This document shows positions 1-13,110 of a stretch of 64,000 nucleotides of DNA, piece after piece. The stretch comes from Choanephora cucurbitarum (Eukaryota > Mucoromycota > Mucoromycetes > Mucorales > Choanephoraceae), in contig JAIWNI010000016.1 in NCBI GenBank assembly GCA_025331435.1, forward strand, positions 186,001-250,000. The letters run 5' to 3'. Under the pieces are notes generated by a model. It had not been told where the DNA came from. It did no database searches and saw only the letters and a program-made list of their open reading frames with translations. How positions within the stretch are numbered: position 1 is the stretch's first letter; every line of letters starts with the position of its first letter. A program made the position numbers and the translations under genes.

Positions 1-482
1 GTAGACTACTAAATCTTAAATATTGTGAACTGAATGATGTCATTGAGCGAGTTCGCATACATAGAGACAACGAATAATACCTACAATAAAAATCCCCTCT
101 CTCCTTTTTTTTTTCTCGAAGCACACTTGAACAAAAGTTAGCAAACTCAGTATAACAAGAGTTACACTATATTCAGATCCTATTTGCATTAAAGCAAAAT
201 AATATGAACTTTTCTTTAAGGTAGAGGATGAAAAGGATGTCTTCTTTTTTTTTAGTATACAGATTGAGTTTGTATTACCAAAGAAATCAAAATGTAAAGT
301 TGTAATAATGTGTAATATATGTATAGATGTAAGGGAAAGAGTTGGGGAAGAATGAATTATCTACAGCATGAATAGTGCAATGAAGTAAGAGGAGGGAAGC
401 AGGTTGTGAATGCGAGTTGTTGTTTTTTTTCTGTTTGTATACAATAGTTTGGGGTATTTTTTTTCTCGAATTGATGTTGTTC
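1..482. other. intergenic, 3' flank of the SLC41-like gene
   Basis: AT-rich sequence with T tracts and no convincing coding region on either strand. It lies downstream of the stop codon of the minus-strand transporter gene and probably holds its 3' UTR. Nothing else is recognisable. Confidence 0.5.
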
Positions 483-2286
483 TTAATGAGATGGTGGCGA
501 TCTTTCAATAGCCATATCTGCTGCTCCAGAATCCGTCAGTATTCGGAAACAACAGACAAGAAGAATAGTGCCAACCACATCAATGGATGCAGTACTAAAG
601 TCGATGTCAGTTTGTCACTCTCTAATTCTCTTTATATATGAACTTACAGGTAGGGTATAACATAATTATCAGGATCATATCCCATTTTCCAAAAAGCTAA
701 TGTCATGTATTTACCGATCCTTAAGCAAATCCAAGTCTAAATAACAACGGTGTCAGTTTACGAATACAAGCCCTGAAGATACGAACTTACACAAATCATG
801 GAAATAAGGAAATAAGAAAAGAAGAACCATGCATTGTACTGTAATTGACCTAGGCTAAAGGCCCAGATGATCAGCATAAAGACAATTTGAACAGGGATGT
901 TCATGAGGATCAAAGTCAGCTCAACTGACTTGTAATTTTCTTTTGTCTCGGCATGCAACGAAGTACTGATACGAGAGGCATAAATAGATCCCAGATTGCC
1001 TGCCAATCCAATCAATACTGGGGTCAACAAAGCCACACCTTTATATCGTTCTACAAACGCTTCTAGCAAAATACCAGCCCAACTTGAGATGACCATAGCA
1101 AGAATGATCGGAGTCCAACCTGCAAACAGTAAATCTTTTACATGCTTGTTTCGCCAGACAATAAAACCAAAAAATGGAATCATGGCAAGCATTACCAAAA
1201 AGATAAGTGTGCTGAGAATAGTATCTATCCAATAATTTCATTTAGTATCCAAATTTTCTTGCCTACAAATTGACTTTGTTTACCCATTTGATGTTGAAGA
1301 ATATAGGCACATGAAGCCAATAAGACTAAAGTGACAATATCCCCAGTAGAGGAGGCCATAGGACAGGCAATATTGTCAGGATCTATATCGAACTTTCTAC
1401 AGACAAGAATCAAAGCAACCATAAAGATGCCCAAGATACCGGCTGAGAAGGATGCCGAGACCATGGCACTAGCAGTCATGTACATCATCTCAAAATAACT
1501 CGTGTTACTACCGGGCTTTGTAATCAAACCTAGTGCAAAAGAGGATACACCAGCAATAGCGCCTGCCACTAAAGATTGGACTTGAAGTAATGAGAGATTA
1601 CCAATGATCAATGATCTTCTTGTAGGACCATAATCTAAATCACCCAAATTTGACTAGAATATAACAGTTTAGATAATTTAATTTAAAACTAAAGATAGAC
1701 TACTTTACTGAAGTGGAAAATCTTGCAGCGAGATTCATCTCTAAATTGCCTTTCAAATTCAACAGAATAGGCAACAGAATAAACAGTTCAGTTGTCTTTA
1801 GAAATACATCCCAACGCTATCAAAGTGCATTAGTTTATCTGAAACTCGTACTTGTATAACTTCTTTAGCTTACTTGAAATTCATCTAGAAGATCGCCTGC
1901 AAGTACTAAACCAATGACAGAAATGATAAGAGAAGGAAGTGCCTGTTATAAATATATATAAACATCAGATAATGTGCCTCCCTAATTTTTTTTTAGAGTT
2001 TGTCCTACACACAACTTACTTGAAAGGCCAGTGATTTCTCTTCATTATGTTTTGGTTTGCTATTTCGATTTTGGTCTTGGTTTTGGGCTTGATCGTTGTC
2101 ATATATGATAAAGTCTTCCTCGCTGCTGTTGTTGTCTTCCAGTAAAGCGGTTCTTGCTTCTTCTTTATGCATATGTTGAAATGGATGATCGTTTTGTTGT
2201 TGATCGGGCGGTTCATCATTATCTTCATTTTGGTTTATTGAAAGCTCAATATAATCTGCGGTATAGTTTTCTTTTGAATTTTTCAT
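483..2286 (-). CDS. SLC41/MgtE-like divalent cation (Mg2+) transporter
   Basis: Multi-spanning membrane transporter of the SLC41 family, which moves Mg2+ across eukaryotic membranes. At least seven exons can be joined in frame: 2286-2020, 1942-1874, then blocks near 1820-1700, 1653-1265, 1220-790, 735-650 and a last exon ending in TAA at 483-485. Two MgtE-type repeats are visible: the first carries the segment [18 protein letters not shown] and, further on, [16 protein letters not shown]; the second carries [18 protein letters not shown] and [11 protein letters not shown]. These paired GNL...ASR and DPDN motifs are the family signature. The first 85 residues are acidic, polar and probably cytosolic. 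The start chosen is the ATG heading that tail. The gene looks intact. Substrate specificity is inferred from the family. Confidence 0.85.
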
Positions 2287-4087
2287 TTTGGCCTGAATAC
2301 AGAAGAAAAGAAGAAAAAAAGAAGAAGGAGTGGAAAAAAAAATAAAGATATATATATCTATCTATTTAAAAGTGCAGCCTCATTTCAAGGGCTGATAATT
2401 ATTGCCTCAAGTAATACAGCATTTGAGGCTTTTAACACACACATGTCATTCTATTTAAGTTACACCATTTTTTCTCTGAAACAGTTTGTGTGTCAAAGTC
2501 AGATTCTGCACTAAAATTATCTACATTTCTCTTTTAGTATACGTGCGTTTATCAGAATATCAATGTAACTCAAATAATACTTGGCCTAAGAGTCTTTTAT
2601 TGATTTTCTTCTTCGGGTCTTATAGTTAGTAGTTGCAGTATACGTTTATAGCTCAGAATAGGGCAGGTTTATATATAGGCTTAAACTGAAAGTTACTCTG
2701 CTTGAAGATCAACAAAATGGTTATATGAATGACTTTAATAAACTGTTGGCTGTTTACAAGAGATTTGTTTTCAAGAACGAAGCTTGTTACACAGCATAAC
2801 GTTGAAGTAGAAAGAGAAATATTTTCTTTGATCTGCCTTTTCTTTGTTTCTCCAAATCAAGATTCATTTTAAATGAAAGTAAATCTTCCCTGCTTTTTGC
2901 AATACAGTCATTTTCTTTCGCAGTGATAGGAGATGGATCCTCAAGAACGATGACAACAAACTTTTATCTTTTTTTTTTTTTTTTTGGAATGGTCCCTTAC
3001 TCTTTTTTTCTGAAATCAAAGCAGCTGTTTTGTACTTTTCAATTTGCTTTGTATTTGAATGCACAAGGCATAGGATCGAAGAAGTGAATAGCATAAAAAA
3101 GAAAAAGATGTGCGCTTAACCATTCAATAAAAAGAAAGCCTGCTTAAACAATCTCCCTTTAAAAGCAAATCTCAAAGTGTTCAAGTTATATTTCCTCTGT
3201 TCTTCTTAATAAAACACTATGGGACAAAGCATCATGACAGAAAAACCTCAACTCAAAAAGAGAACATAACTTTAACTTACTGAGCACTTTGTGCAGTGCC
3301 CTTGTTAAAGAGCAAAATCCTTTTTGATAATGGCTCAGAAAAAAGCCGAAGGCACACAGGGCAAGCGAAACACAAAGAGCTTTCAGACAACGAATCATAA
3401 TGTACTATCACAACTAAACAAAACTAGACATGCAATCATGCTGTATATATACAAAGAGAGACTGTAGCTTTCTCTTTCTTTAGCCATGGTCTCAAACGTG
3501 CTTCTTCTTGATAAGTTAATAATAGATAATACGGATTTCACTCTGCATACATATTGAAGGGAAGGAATAGTTCTTATTTCCCTCCTAGTATCTTTGATGA
3601 ATAGAGCACACAAACTCCCTCTCCTCTTTTTTCTTAGAATGAGGTATATGACGGATTGCCTGTATTTGAAAATGATATATGGCATGGCAACTACAGTGTA
3701 GTTATGGTAATTTTCAACCAATAGTAGACTACAGGCTAAACCAAACTGCATTTCTATTTTAGAACAAAATATAGATACAACTTCAATATGCAACCTTTTC
3801 TCTCTCTCTTTCTTTCTTTAAGTCTTCTTGATTTAGGCTTCACAAAGGCGGAGCCTATAGAGGCTATTCATGTCTTGAATTCGGAACAACCTACTTACAT
3901 TATTGCGAATCCAGCCCCCTCCCAAATCCTAGTCGGATACCAAAAATAACATGTTGTGTAACCTGGTCCAAGATCTACTTTCCCAGTTCTTCTCATATTA
4001 AACAAGTCTATTGAATAAAGAAAAGCCTTTTTTTTTCCTTTATTTCTTTTTAGTATAATAAAGTGCATATGTTTGTTGAACTAAAGT
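2287..4087. other. long intergenic region
   Basis: About 1.8 kb between the transporter gene and the Rab5 neighbourhood. It is AT-rich with A and T homopolymers. The longest open frames (for example 3395-3793 on the minus strand) have low-complexity, non-coding-like composition and no family resemblance. No RNA gene was recognised. Confidence 0.4.
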
Positions 4088-4396
4088 CTATTTCTTTATC
4101 TGTTTATGTGCTAAAATAGAGGCCTCATTTTTTTTTGCTTTGTGAATGGCTGATATTGAATTTGTTGTTGTGCATGAATTAAGATACGTAGTAGATAGAA
4201 TACTCATTTTCATTTCAACTAGATGATCACTTGGAGTTGCTTGATAGCTCTCAAGAGCTTCTAAGCTTGGCATCTTAGCAACATGGGCACTGGCTCTATT
4301 CGTCTTTTTGGTGTTGAATCATAAGGCTGTTCTTCTTTAACATGTTCCATACAAGATTCTATCCTTTTCAGTTTAGAGACAGTCGTAAGCATATAA
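4088..4396 (-). other. possible small coding region downstream of Rab5
   Basis: Two overlapping minus-strand frames show coding-like composition. One, about 43 residues from near 4393, runs to a stop at 4261. The other, from the ATG at 4273, encodes 61 residues ending in a lysine-rich tail (HKQIKK). They could be two exons of one small gene if a splice site lies near 4270-4300, or chance frames in the Rab5 3' flank. No family is recognised. Confidence 0.2.
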
Positions 4397-4494
4397 AGCA
4401 AGAAAATTGGGTATTTTGCTTTAATAATAAAACTTTTTAAACAAAAAATAAAGAGGAAGCTTTGTCTCTTTTAGTAAAAAAAAAATGCCAAGAG

Positions 4495-5381
<887 letters not shown>

Positions 5382-6659
5382 GATGATTTTTTGTATATGT
5401 ATATATGAAACAAGAAAAAAGAAAAGAAAGAAAGAAAGAAGGGAAAAAATAAAAAAAAAAAAACGATGGAAATTAAAAATGGGTTCTGGATCTAAATTCA
5501 GGTAACGGATGGTCCCTTCCTCCTTTATTTGCAAATAGTGCTCTGGACCTTTTTCTGTAGGTGACTTGTAAGAAATAATCCTTTTTAGGCAAATAAGCTT
5601 AAACATATGCTCAATGACAAAGAGAAACGAGCAGAAGAGCTGTTTGTTTTAGGACTTTTCTAAAGATTTCAAAAACATAGGTCATAAGTCTCACATGCTG
5701 TCACAGTACTTTGAAGCTACAGTAAGACAGCCTGTTTTATGGTCGTTTAAGCCGAGTCTATGAGAACCCCAAGCAACAACATTAAGCGGGGGGAAAATAA
5801 AAGATTTTGATTTGTTCTCCTGGAGAAGAAATGCAATGCTTACAAAAAGTTTCTTTTTTTTTTCTGTAGCGATGATAGATAGACAGTTCATGCAAGTCAA
5901 GACAAATGGCAGGCATGTTCTAAATTATAGTGAAACTCGCAATCGTTTGCTTCTTCATTCAAGCTTTTTCTTGACTGCCTTCATTTGCTTTTGTACTATC
6001 AATCACTTATAGAGAATACGAGCTATCTATCTGGGCTTGAAAACCATCATAGAGCAAGCAGTAAGAAGCCCTAGCTGTATTTTATAAAGATACAAAAAGA
6101 TACAATGAACTGTCAAAACAGTTCTGTACATTATGTCTATCTGAGCAGACGCATTTTGTAAAGATGAGAGGGGGGATACTTAGACTGATTAAATCAGTCA
6201 AAAGAAGAAAGCAACTACTGTTAGAACATCTCTTAGTCTTGAGTAAATGAAATGATGTAATATAGGTAAAGTCCATGTATCTTCGGCAAGCAAACCCAAG
6301 GACTTGATAGGCGGAGGAGAAACTGTTTATCCAGATCGATGAACAGTCGAAACTTTTTATCTACTTCAACAATAAACTATCAGAAATAGACTTATTGTAT
6401 TACGCACACTTGAGTGGCTTCCGAACCCGATAAAATTCATTTTTGAATTTTTTTTTGTTGTTGTTGGTTGTTATGCAATTTTTTAGTTCCTGTTGTCAAT
6501 CAGTAGTACCGAACTAGGCCTACAATATGCTTATCGAATCACTTTTTTTTTTTTAGGTGATGTGTTTTCTATGTTGATCTAAGGCTTACACGCTAAAGAG
6601 GAATGTATTGTTAAATTTCGTACTACAGCATTCAGTTCCAAATAAGCAAACAAACTCAA
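5382..6659. other. intergenic between Rab5 and SNF5
   Basis: About 1.3 kb serving as divergent promoter space for Rab5 (minus) and SNF5 (plus). It has purine-rich tracts just upstream of Rab5 and T tracts near 6450 and 6545. I see no coding region, RNA gene or clear transcription-factor cluster. Confidence 0.45.
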
Positions 6660-6809
6660 ATGCCATTAGATAAACGTCTATCAGAACGCTGGTACACTTA
6701 CAAGAGACATAAAAAAAAAAGGGTAATTCATTTAAACCCAGGCAATAAAAATATTTTTTTTCTTGTCTTTCATTCTCTCCCTATAACAATACACGCGTTT
6801 ATCATAGAG

Positions 6810-6949
6810 ATGCAGCGTAACTTGTTATTTCTACAGCAACAACAAGCTTTGGTGCGTCAAGCACAACAACAAAAGGCAGCAGCAGCGGCAGCAGCAGCCA
6901 TGGCAAACAATGGACAAATGTCAGATCAATTCAATCCCAATCTCTGGTT

Positions 6950-7012
<63 letters not shown>

Positions 7013-9091
7013 GCAACAACAGCAACAACAGCAACAACAACAACAACAACAGCAACAGCAACAGCAACAGCAACAACAAGTATCTTTTCATCCTTCATTT
7101 GATAATAAAGTATTTATGCAACAACAACAACAGCAAAAGTCGCAGGCACTCAAGACACCAGCATTGGTTCAAAGAAAGTCTCAACCTACCTTGGCTACCC
7201 AGTCATTACCCTTCGAAACCATCCAAGTTGAATCAGCCACACAACAAAAGAACCTGAAGACTTATATCGCTCGTGACAGTCAATATCAAACCACATTAGA
7301 TAGACAACACAAACGTCATGTTGAACTGGCTCAACAAAAGAAGCAAGAGATCGATCTTGCCAACCAACTCAGAAGAGAACGCGTTCAACATAAAGGTCTC
7401 ACTTTGTTTGGACCAGGCTATAATGGCTATGGTAATGGCAAGACAGGCCCACCTACACCTTATACACGCATTGTTTATCCTGGAGACAAGAAGCGCAAGA
7501 GGCAACAGATTCGAATGTAAGTTAAAAGAAATGTCGATGAAGAGCTTTTGTCTGACTCATCCTAGTCCTTTGCAACATTCGATTGAACAAGCTAAAAAAG
7601 AAGAGTTGTTGGTACCCATTCGATTGGATATTGATCAAGATGGTTATCGAGTACGAGATACGTTTACCTGGAATCTGAACGAAAGCTTGATTTCACCTGA
7701 ACAATTTGCTGAGATTACATGTGACGACCTAAGATTGCCTGTGCCTGTGTTTGGCCCATTGATTGCTGCCAGTATTAAAGAACAAATACAGGATTTTGAT
7801 TTGAATATGTCTAGTATGGTTGTACAGGACGAGAGTAAGGTAGACGCTTATGAAGAATTCATGCGTTCTAAAAAGCAAAAGATACAACACACTGAGGAAG
7901 AAGAAGAGACAATCTCGAAATCATCGTCTATTGAATTACGTACAATTATCAAGGTAAAGTCTGTTTAATGGGGCTTATACTACTAGATAAACTCATGTTC
8001 TTTTTTTGTCTAGTTGGATATTATTGTCGGCAATCGTATTTTGAATGATCAATTTGAATGGGATATTACCTGTAAACACAATTCGCCCGAAGCATTTGCA
8101 GAGAAAATGGTATCTGATTTAGGATTAGGCGGTGAATTTAAGCAAGTAAAAAAAAAAAAAAAAAGAGTTGATTCAGGGAAGAGAAAAGAGACGATTAAAC
8201 TATGATCATTTTGCTTTATAGAACGGCCATTGCTCATTCCATTCGTGAACAAGTTCATGTGTATATCAAATCATTACTGCTGACAGGGCATGACTTCAAT
8301 GATAGTTTAGTAGAGAATGATGAACTCAGAAGAAGCTTTTTGCCTGTTGTGCGCAATGTAGTTCGAGAAACTCAATACCTTGAGCGATTTACACCTTCTC
8401 TATTAGAACTAACAGAGTCAGAATTAGATAAGATTGAAAAGGGACGCATTCGAGAATCCAGGCAAGTTTTCTTTAGTGTGGTAATCACAACATGATCGTA
8501 TTTACCTGCTTATCTCTCTAGACGTAAACGAAGAGGCGTGCGTAACAGAAAGGGTGTTGTGAGTTTACCTGATCGTGATCCTATCCCTACCTTCCGTACC
8601 ATTTTCGCATCGCCACCTGAACATGAAATGACAGATGATCAATTCTTGAAGAGCATGCAAGTCAACCCTGGTCTAGATGCTCATCACAGTCAACGAAAGA
8701 GTGCAGCTAAGGCGCGTATGAGCATTGCTGCAGAAGCTGCTGGTGTCTCCTTAACCAGTGGTCAATTAGAAGACCATGTGGATCAAGCGACTCGTCCTAT
8801 TTCAAGTAAGTATCAACACTAATAAAAGAGTGGGTGATTGACCTTGTTTTGTGTTGGATAGATAAACTAGTTCATCCCTCATGGCGATGCATTGACTGTG
8901 GTTGTTCTCCCTTTATGACTGCACTTGTACGCTCTTCTCAACAGACAGGCGAGAAATCCCTATGTAATGCCTGTGGTCTCTATCGTTTCAAGTACAATAG
9001 TGTTCGACCCAAGAATTATGTAGATAAAGAAATTATGAATGAGATACCCCATATGAATGATTGGCAACATCATTTAACAAAGTACAGATAA
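6810..9091 (+). CDS. SNF5: SNF5/SMARCB1 subunit of SWI/SNF chromatin remodeller
   Basis: Core subunit of SWI/SNF (nuclear, ATP-dependent nucleosome remodelling). The N-terminus is Gln/Ala-rich with a pure run of 43 glutamines (6951-7079). It is followed by the charged block before the SNF5 domain. The first SNF5 repeat spans the exon from about 7565 ([25 protein letters not shown]) and the second the exon from about 8013 ([27 protein letters not shown]). A basic [11 protein letters not shown] stretch follows. The C-terminus carries a GATA-like zinc finger (CIDCGC ... CNACGLY), as in other fungal Snf5 proteins. Introns start at 7518, 7950, 8145, 8462 and 8803. I start at ATG 6810; an in-frame ATG at 6660 could add 21 residues, with or without an intron at 6723-6809. 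Intact. Confidence 0.92.
6951..7079 (+). repeat. CAA/CAG trinucleotide repeat coding 43 Gln in SNF5
   Basis: An uninterrupted run of CAA and CAG codons. CAA dominates the 5' part and alternating CAG/CAA appears towards the 3' end. Such tracts vary in length between strains. It lies before the SNF5 domain and so is probably a flexible activation-type segment. Confidence 0.95.
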
Positions 9092-9120
9092 TAAAAAAAA
9101 ACAAATAGGCTATAGTATAT

Positions 9121-11134
9121 TTAGGGTGATATTAATTCATCAAAAGAAGAAAGTAAAGGTAATAACATCATATCTACATTTTCATAAGGTACATTGCAAC
9201 ACATGGATATCAATCGCTTGTATTCTTGATGCCTTTTACTGGGAGTTCTGAGCAACAGATCCATCAGTCGATCTGTCTGTTCCCGTCTTTTCTGCTTCAG
9301 TTGTTCTGTCTGTGCCAAAAGATAGGCCAGTTCACGTTGTTTCTCTTCTAGACTCTCAGGTACTGGGCCATGATGATCTGGCTCTGATAAAGAGTGGAGT
9401 CGATGATATTGAAGTAAACACTGTTGTTTTCGCAGTAATTTGGCCTGATATTTGGATGTCTGATGAACAGCATGCCATTGATCAGGATCATATTGAATTT
9501 GATCAAGGGCATGTTGAGTGCCTGCCAATCGTTTGCGTGCCATATGAAGATCATTTCGCTTTTCCCTAATCAAATGATCTCGCTGCATCAGTTCTCGGTC
9601 GTAATTAGAAGCAAAGCTATCAAACATCTGGGACACAAGTGGAGGCTGAGAACGATCGGTCAGTACAATTGTCTTGAAGAGATTCTCTACTGTCTGTCGT
9701 AGTCTGGATCGAGCACATTCAGTCTCATGAAAGGTTGCCATTGACGATAAGGGTGGAGAAGGAGAAGAAGAGAGAGAGGTGTTGAGCTCGATCATGGAAA
9801 CAGAAGGTGGATGAAATCGATGGGTTCGTTCTGCTTCCGATAGATAATCTTGAGCAGTAAATCCTTCTTCATTTGTGATTTCGGCACTGGCACCTGCATC
9901 CATCAATAATTTCACTAGTTTCTTATTACCGATACGAGCTGCAATTGAGAGTGCTGTATCGCCATGTACATCCTGAACATTTAGGATCGAGATCAATTCA
10001 GAGTGGTTGCCGGATAATGTCTGGATGAGACACTCCATATAGTACCTTGAGGCATGGACTTTGCCCTTCCAACTGGCTGTGGCTGCTACATGATGAAATA
10101 CAGTCTGATCTTTTTTGTCGATATTGAAGATAGTCTGCTTCAACAGTTCAAGCAAGAACAAGAAGGATTTGTCGTCAAAGTTGTTGGTAAACAAGACAGA
10201 TCGCATCAACGCTGTCTGACCCTTATAGTTCACTCGATAGACATCTGCACCCAAATCAACCAACATACTCACTAACTTGAGACGACCCATGGCAGCTGCC
10301 CAATGAAGGCTGGTGTGTCCCTCATCGTCAATGATCACATTCACATCCAAATCCATAGGTGGTTTTAATAAAAGAGAGGGAATGCCTGTATCATCCGAGA
10401 TAAAATATTGAAGTAATTGATGAGCATAGGTTAATCCTTCAATAGGATCATTATGTTGTTGTTGTTGTTGTTGTTGTTGTAGTAAGAGTGGTTGATGTTG
10501 TTGTTGTAATGATGAGGATGAAGATGGTTTAGAGGTATCGATCATATAAGAAGAAGTATCAAAATCGGATGGAAGTAAAGTACGTTCTAAGAAACGATGA
10601 TCATCTGCTGGTTTTAACTTTTTGCGTTTCGGTTCAGTCGTCCTGGGCTTTTTGGGTCGATTGGCAGCTGCTGTATAATGCTTAGGTGCTAATGGAGGAC
10701 TCTTGTCTCCCTCTACAAAATCGAAAATAGGTCGCAACAAACTATCCACATGATATTGTTCAGCTAAAGAAACCCCTCGTTCAAAAGGAACCCACGTCCC
10801 TTTTTAACTATGTGAGTCATACATAAGAAAGGAAGGTATATACATACTCTCTTAACTGCTTTCACTTCTTCTTACCTTGATATTTTCCATAACCACCCTG
10901 TACTTTCTCATGATATCCTGTCTGTACCTCTCTTTCTAATATACGAGTGCGTTGGGGTTTATCGAACTCGGCCACTTTTAAGATCTGAGTCGCGTTCAAG
11001 TAGGAATCTGATTTTCTTCGCATAACAGACACATTGTTGCACATAAATTCATAGACTGGTACACCTGAGTAAGTTGCCTTGTAGATAAGTGGTTGGTTAG
11101 GTGGCGTAGGTTGAGGTGGTAATGGAAGTGCCAT
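9121..11134 (-). CDS. MBP1: APSES-ankyrin transcription factor of the MBF/SBF type
   Basis: DNA-binding subunit of the G1/S regulators (Mbp1/Swi4 in yeast, Res1/Res2 in fission yeast), acting in the nucleus. Two exons. Exon 1 starts MALPLPPQP and carries the APSES/KilA-N domain: YSGVPVYEF, the recognition region [16 protein letters not shown] and [22 protein letters not shown]. The intron (about 10800-10877) joins this to [15 protein letters not shown], the second half of the domain. Then follow a basic, Ser-rich linker with a polyQ stretch, ankyrin repeats ([20 protein letters not shown] and [20 protein letters not shown]), and a C-terminal coiled-coil heterodimerisation region. Two ACGCGT palindromes lie upstream (11183 and 11450). 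Whether it is the Mbp1 or Swi4 orthologue cannot be decided from sequence alone. Confidence 0.9.
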
Positions 11135-11937
11135 TTTCTTTTTTAAGGTTATTAGCGAGAAAGAGATAAAAAAAAAGGATAAGACGCGTCTATTTTTCTT
11201 TTTTGGTGAATTTCCTAAAATATACATTTCGAAAAAATGCAATTGTGGTTTTGATCTATTCAAAACAAGTGGTTATTTATGGAGTATGTCCTACAAGCAA
11301 GCTATTCTGGACATTTGAGAGAAAAGAATGGCCTACATTGTTAGCAGTACTGCTTAGTCGATGTTCCATTAGGATCTTGTATCACTCATTTATTGAAAAC
11401 TGCCTTGACTTTAGATGGATAGTGCTTGTCCCTCATGTCTCCAATAGTTACGCGTAAGGATGTTGCGTATGATCGTTTCATAGGGTACTCAAGTAAACTA
11501 AGTTGAGTGGTTACTGAAGACTGTTTAGCATACAAACAAGTAAGCTTTATTGTTAAGCCGCATTGTCTGTAACAACAGAAAGCAGTGCATTTGCTATTTC
11601 AAGCAGATTGTATCGCTATTTCTACCAGCTAGAAGACATACAATGGATAAGGGATTTCTCAAGCATAAAAAAAGAACCAAAGAAACATCTGATTCTTTTG
11701 AAGAAATGCATACTATATACCAAAAGGCATGATTTACAAGTAGTGTCATTGCTTGACACCCTACATCTCTCTCTCTATTAGAAGACAACAGACAAATACA
11801 GCTGTGTATAAACCAAATGCATGAAATATCGCCCTCAATCAATCTTTTCATCCATGAATTTATTTTCAAAATCTCTGCATTTTGTTTTTCGAATTGAGGA
11901 AAGTATTCTATAAGTATTAAAAAGAAAAAGAAAAAGG
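11135..11937. other. intergenic between MBP1 and MIC10
   Basis: About 0.8 kb with no convincing coding region; open frames here overlap each other on both strands and resemble no family. It holds the MBP1 promoter, including two ACGCGT sites, and the 3' end of MIC10. Confidence 0.45.
11183..11188. promoter_or_regulatory. candidate MCB box (ACGCGT) near the MBP1 start
   Basis: The palindrome GACGCGTC sits about 50 bp upstream of the MBP1 start codon. ACGCGT is the binding site of MBF-type APSES factors in yeasts. A second copy, in TTACGCGTAA, is at 11450-11455. The site suggests feedback on its own gene. This is sequence-only evidence. Confidence 0.4.
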
Positions 11938-12375
11938 TTAAGCAGCAGTAGGCTTTTGCTTTTCAAAAGTAGCACCGGGAACATTTGAAGGGTGGAAGAT
12001 ACGCTTTAGAAGAGAATAAGTATAAGCACGCCTGTTTCAATCTCTATCTTACCTGAGCATCAGCATAAGCAACACCAAAACCCCAACCAGTAGCGATAGC
12101 AATAGGCCAGCTACGCTCTATCATATAGAATAAATCATCTCTCTGTATATCAAAAAAAAAAAAAACTTACTCTTGAACAATAAAGCAGAGGCAACAATAC
12201 CTGCACTCAATCCAAGACCTGTCTTGACAACAAAGTTGGAGATGGCGTGATCCCACTAACACGAAACCATGTTATTCGTCTTTCTCTCTCTCTCTCTCTC
12301 TCTTTTCCATATATCTAAATCACTTACCTTGCGTGATAAAATATCTTCACTGGCAATCTTGTTTTCAGTAGACAT
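11938..12375 (-). CDS. MIC10: MICOS complex subunit Mic10
   Basis: Small inner mitochondrial membrane protein that bends membranes at crista junctions. Four short exons, missed by simple frame reading, join in phase: MSTENKIASEDILSRK, then WDHAISNFVVKTGLGLSAG..., then RSWPIAIATGWGFGVAYADAQ, then RIFHPSNVPG... ending KPTAA. The about 75-residue product has two hydrophobic hairpin segments with the Gly-rich motifs GLGLSAG and GWGFGVAYA, matching the GxGxGxG motifs on which Mic10 oligomerisation depends. The WDxxxSNxxVKT start of the first helix is also typical. Intron donors lie near 12328, 12172 and 12052. Intact. Confidence 0.88.
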
Positions 12376-13110
12376 CGGGTGACTTTTTTAAAGGAAAGAG
12401 AGATAAAAAAAAATTGGGAAAAAAAATGTATTGCGGGCTTCATGGCTGGGGGTGCTATCTTGCCCAATAAATTTTTTTGTTATTATGCAATGAAAGAGAA
12501 AGTCTCTTGTAGAGAAGCATGAATGGCAAAAGAAAAAGAGAGAATCATAAGCAAATTGACAGTTGAAATACCTGAAAATGACAACTGTAGAGACTGTATG
12601 TCAGTCTGTATTCTTTCATCATCACTTTTGTCATACTAAAGGCTGTACAAATCCATACTCTGATTTCCTTTGCATAATCTTGACTATAGCAAAAGAGTAA
12701 GAGTCAACAATGAAGATGCAAGATAGAAGTGGTATTGTCAACACATCAGAGCTTTTCATGTTCCTTGTCTTGACATGTTTGTTTCGTTGACTGTTCTTTC
12801 AATAAATACCGTATATCAATATTTGAATGTATACCTATGCTTCTTTATCAAACACTTGAAGGTATAGATAGTTTGTTCAATCATCACTCCTCATAGTCAC
12901 TGACATTCAAGTCAGCTTAAAGTTGTCATGGTTGTTAAATACCTTTGGTCAAAACTATTTGTATTATAGATACAATATAACCTATACTAAAGAAGCCTAT
13001 TCTCATTTAACTTTACAATGTTTCACAGCAAGATTAAACTCAGTCCAGGTCAAAAATAATAAAAAAAAAAGGGGGCTGCATTTATACTCTCTTGTTTTTC
13101 AAATTCATAT
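12376..13110. other. intergenic between MIC10 and ARMH3-like gene
   Basis: About 0.7 kb between two divergent genes, so probably promoter space for both. It is AT-rich, with CT-rich patches close to the MIC10 start. No gene or structured RNA was recognised. Confidence 0.45.

Noticed and set aside
3395..3793. 132-codon minus-strand open frame
   Set aside because: Composition is low-complexity and not protein-like, no domain, no supporting splice sites; lies in AT-rich intergenic DNA.
9312..10275. Several plus-strand frames within MBP1
   Set aside because: Antisense shadows of the conserved ankyrin and coiled-coil coding sequence.
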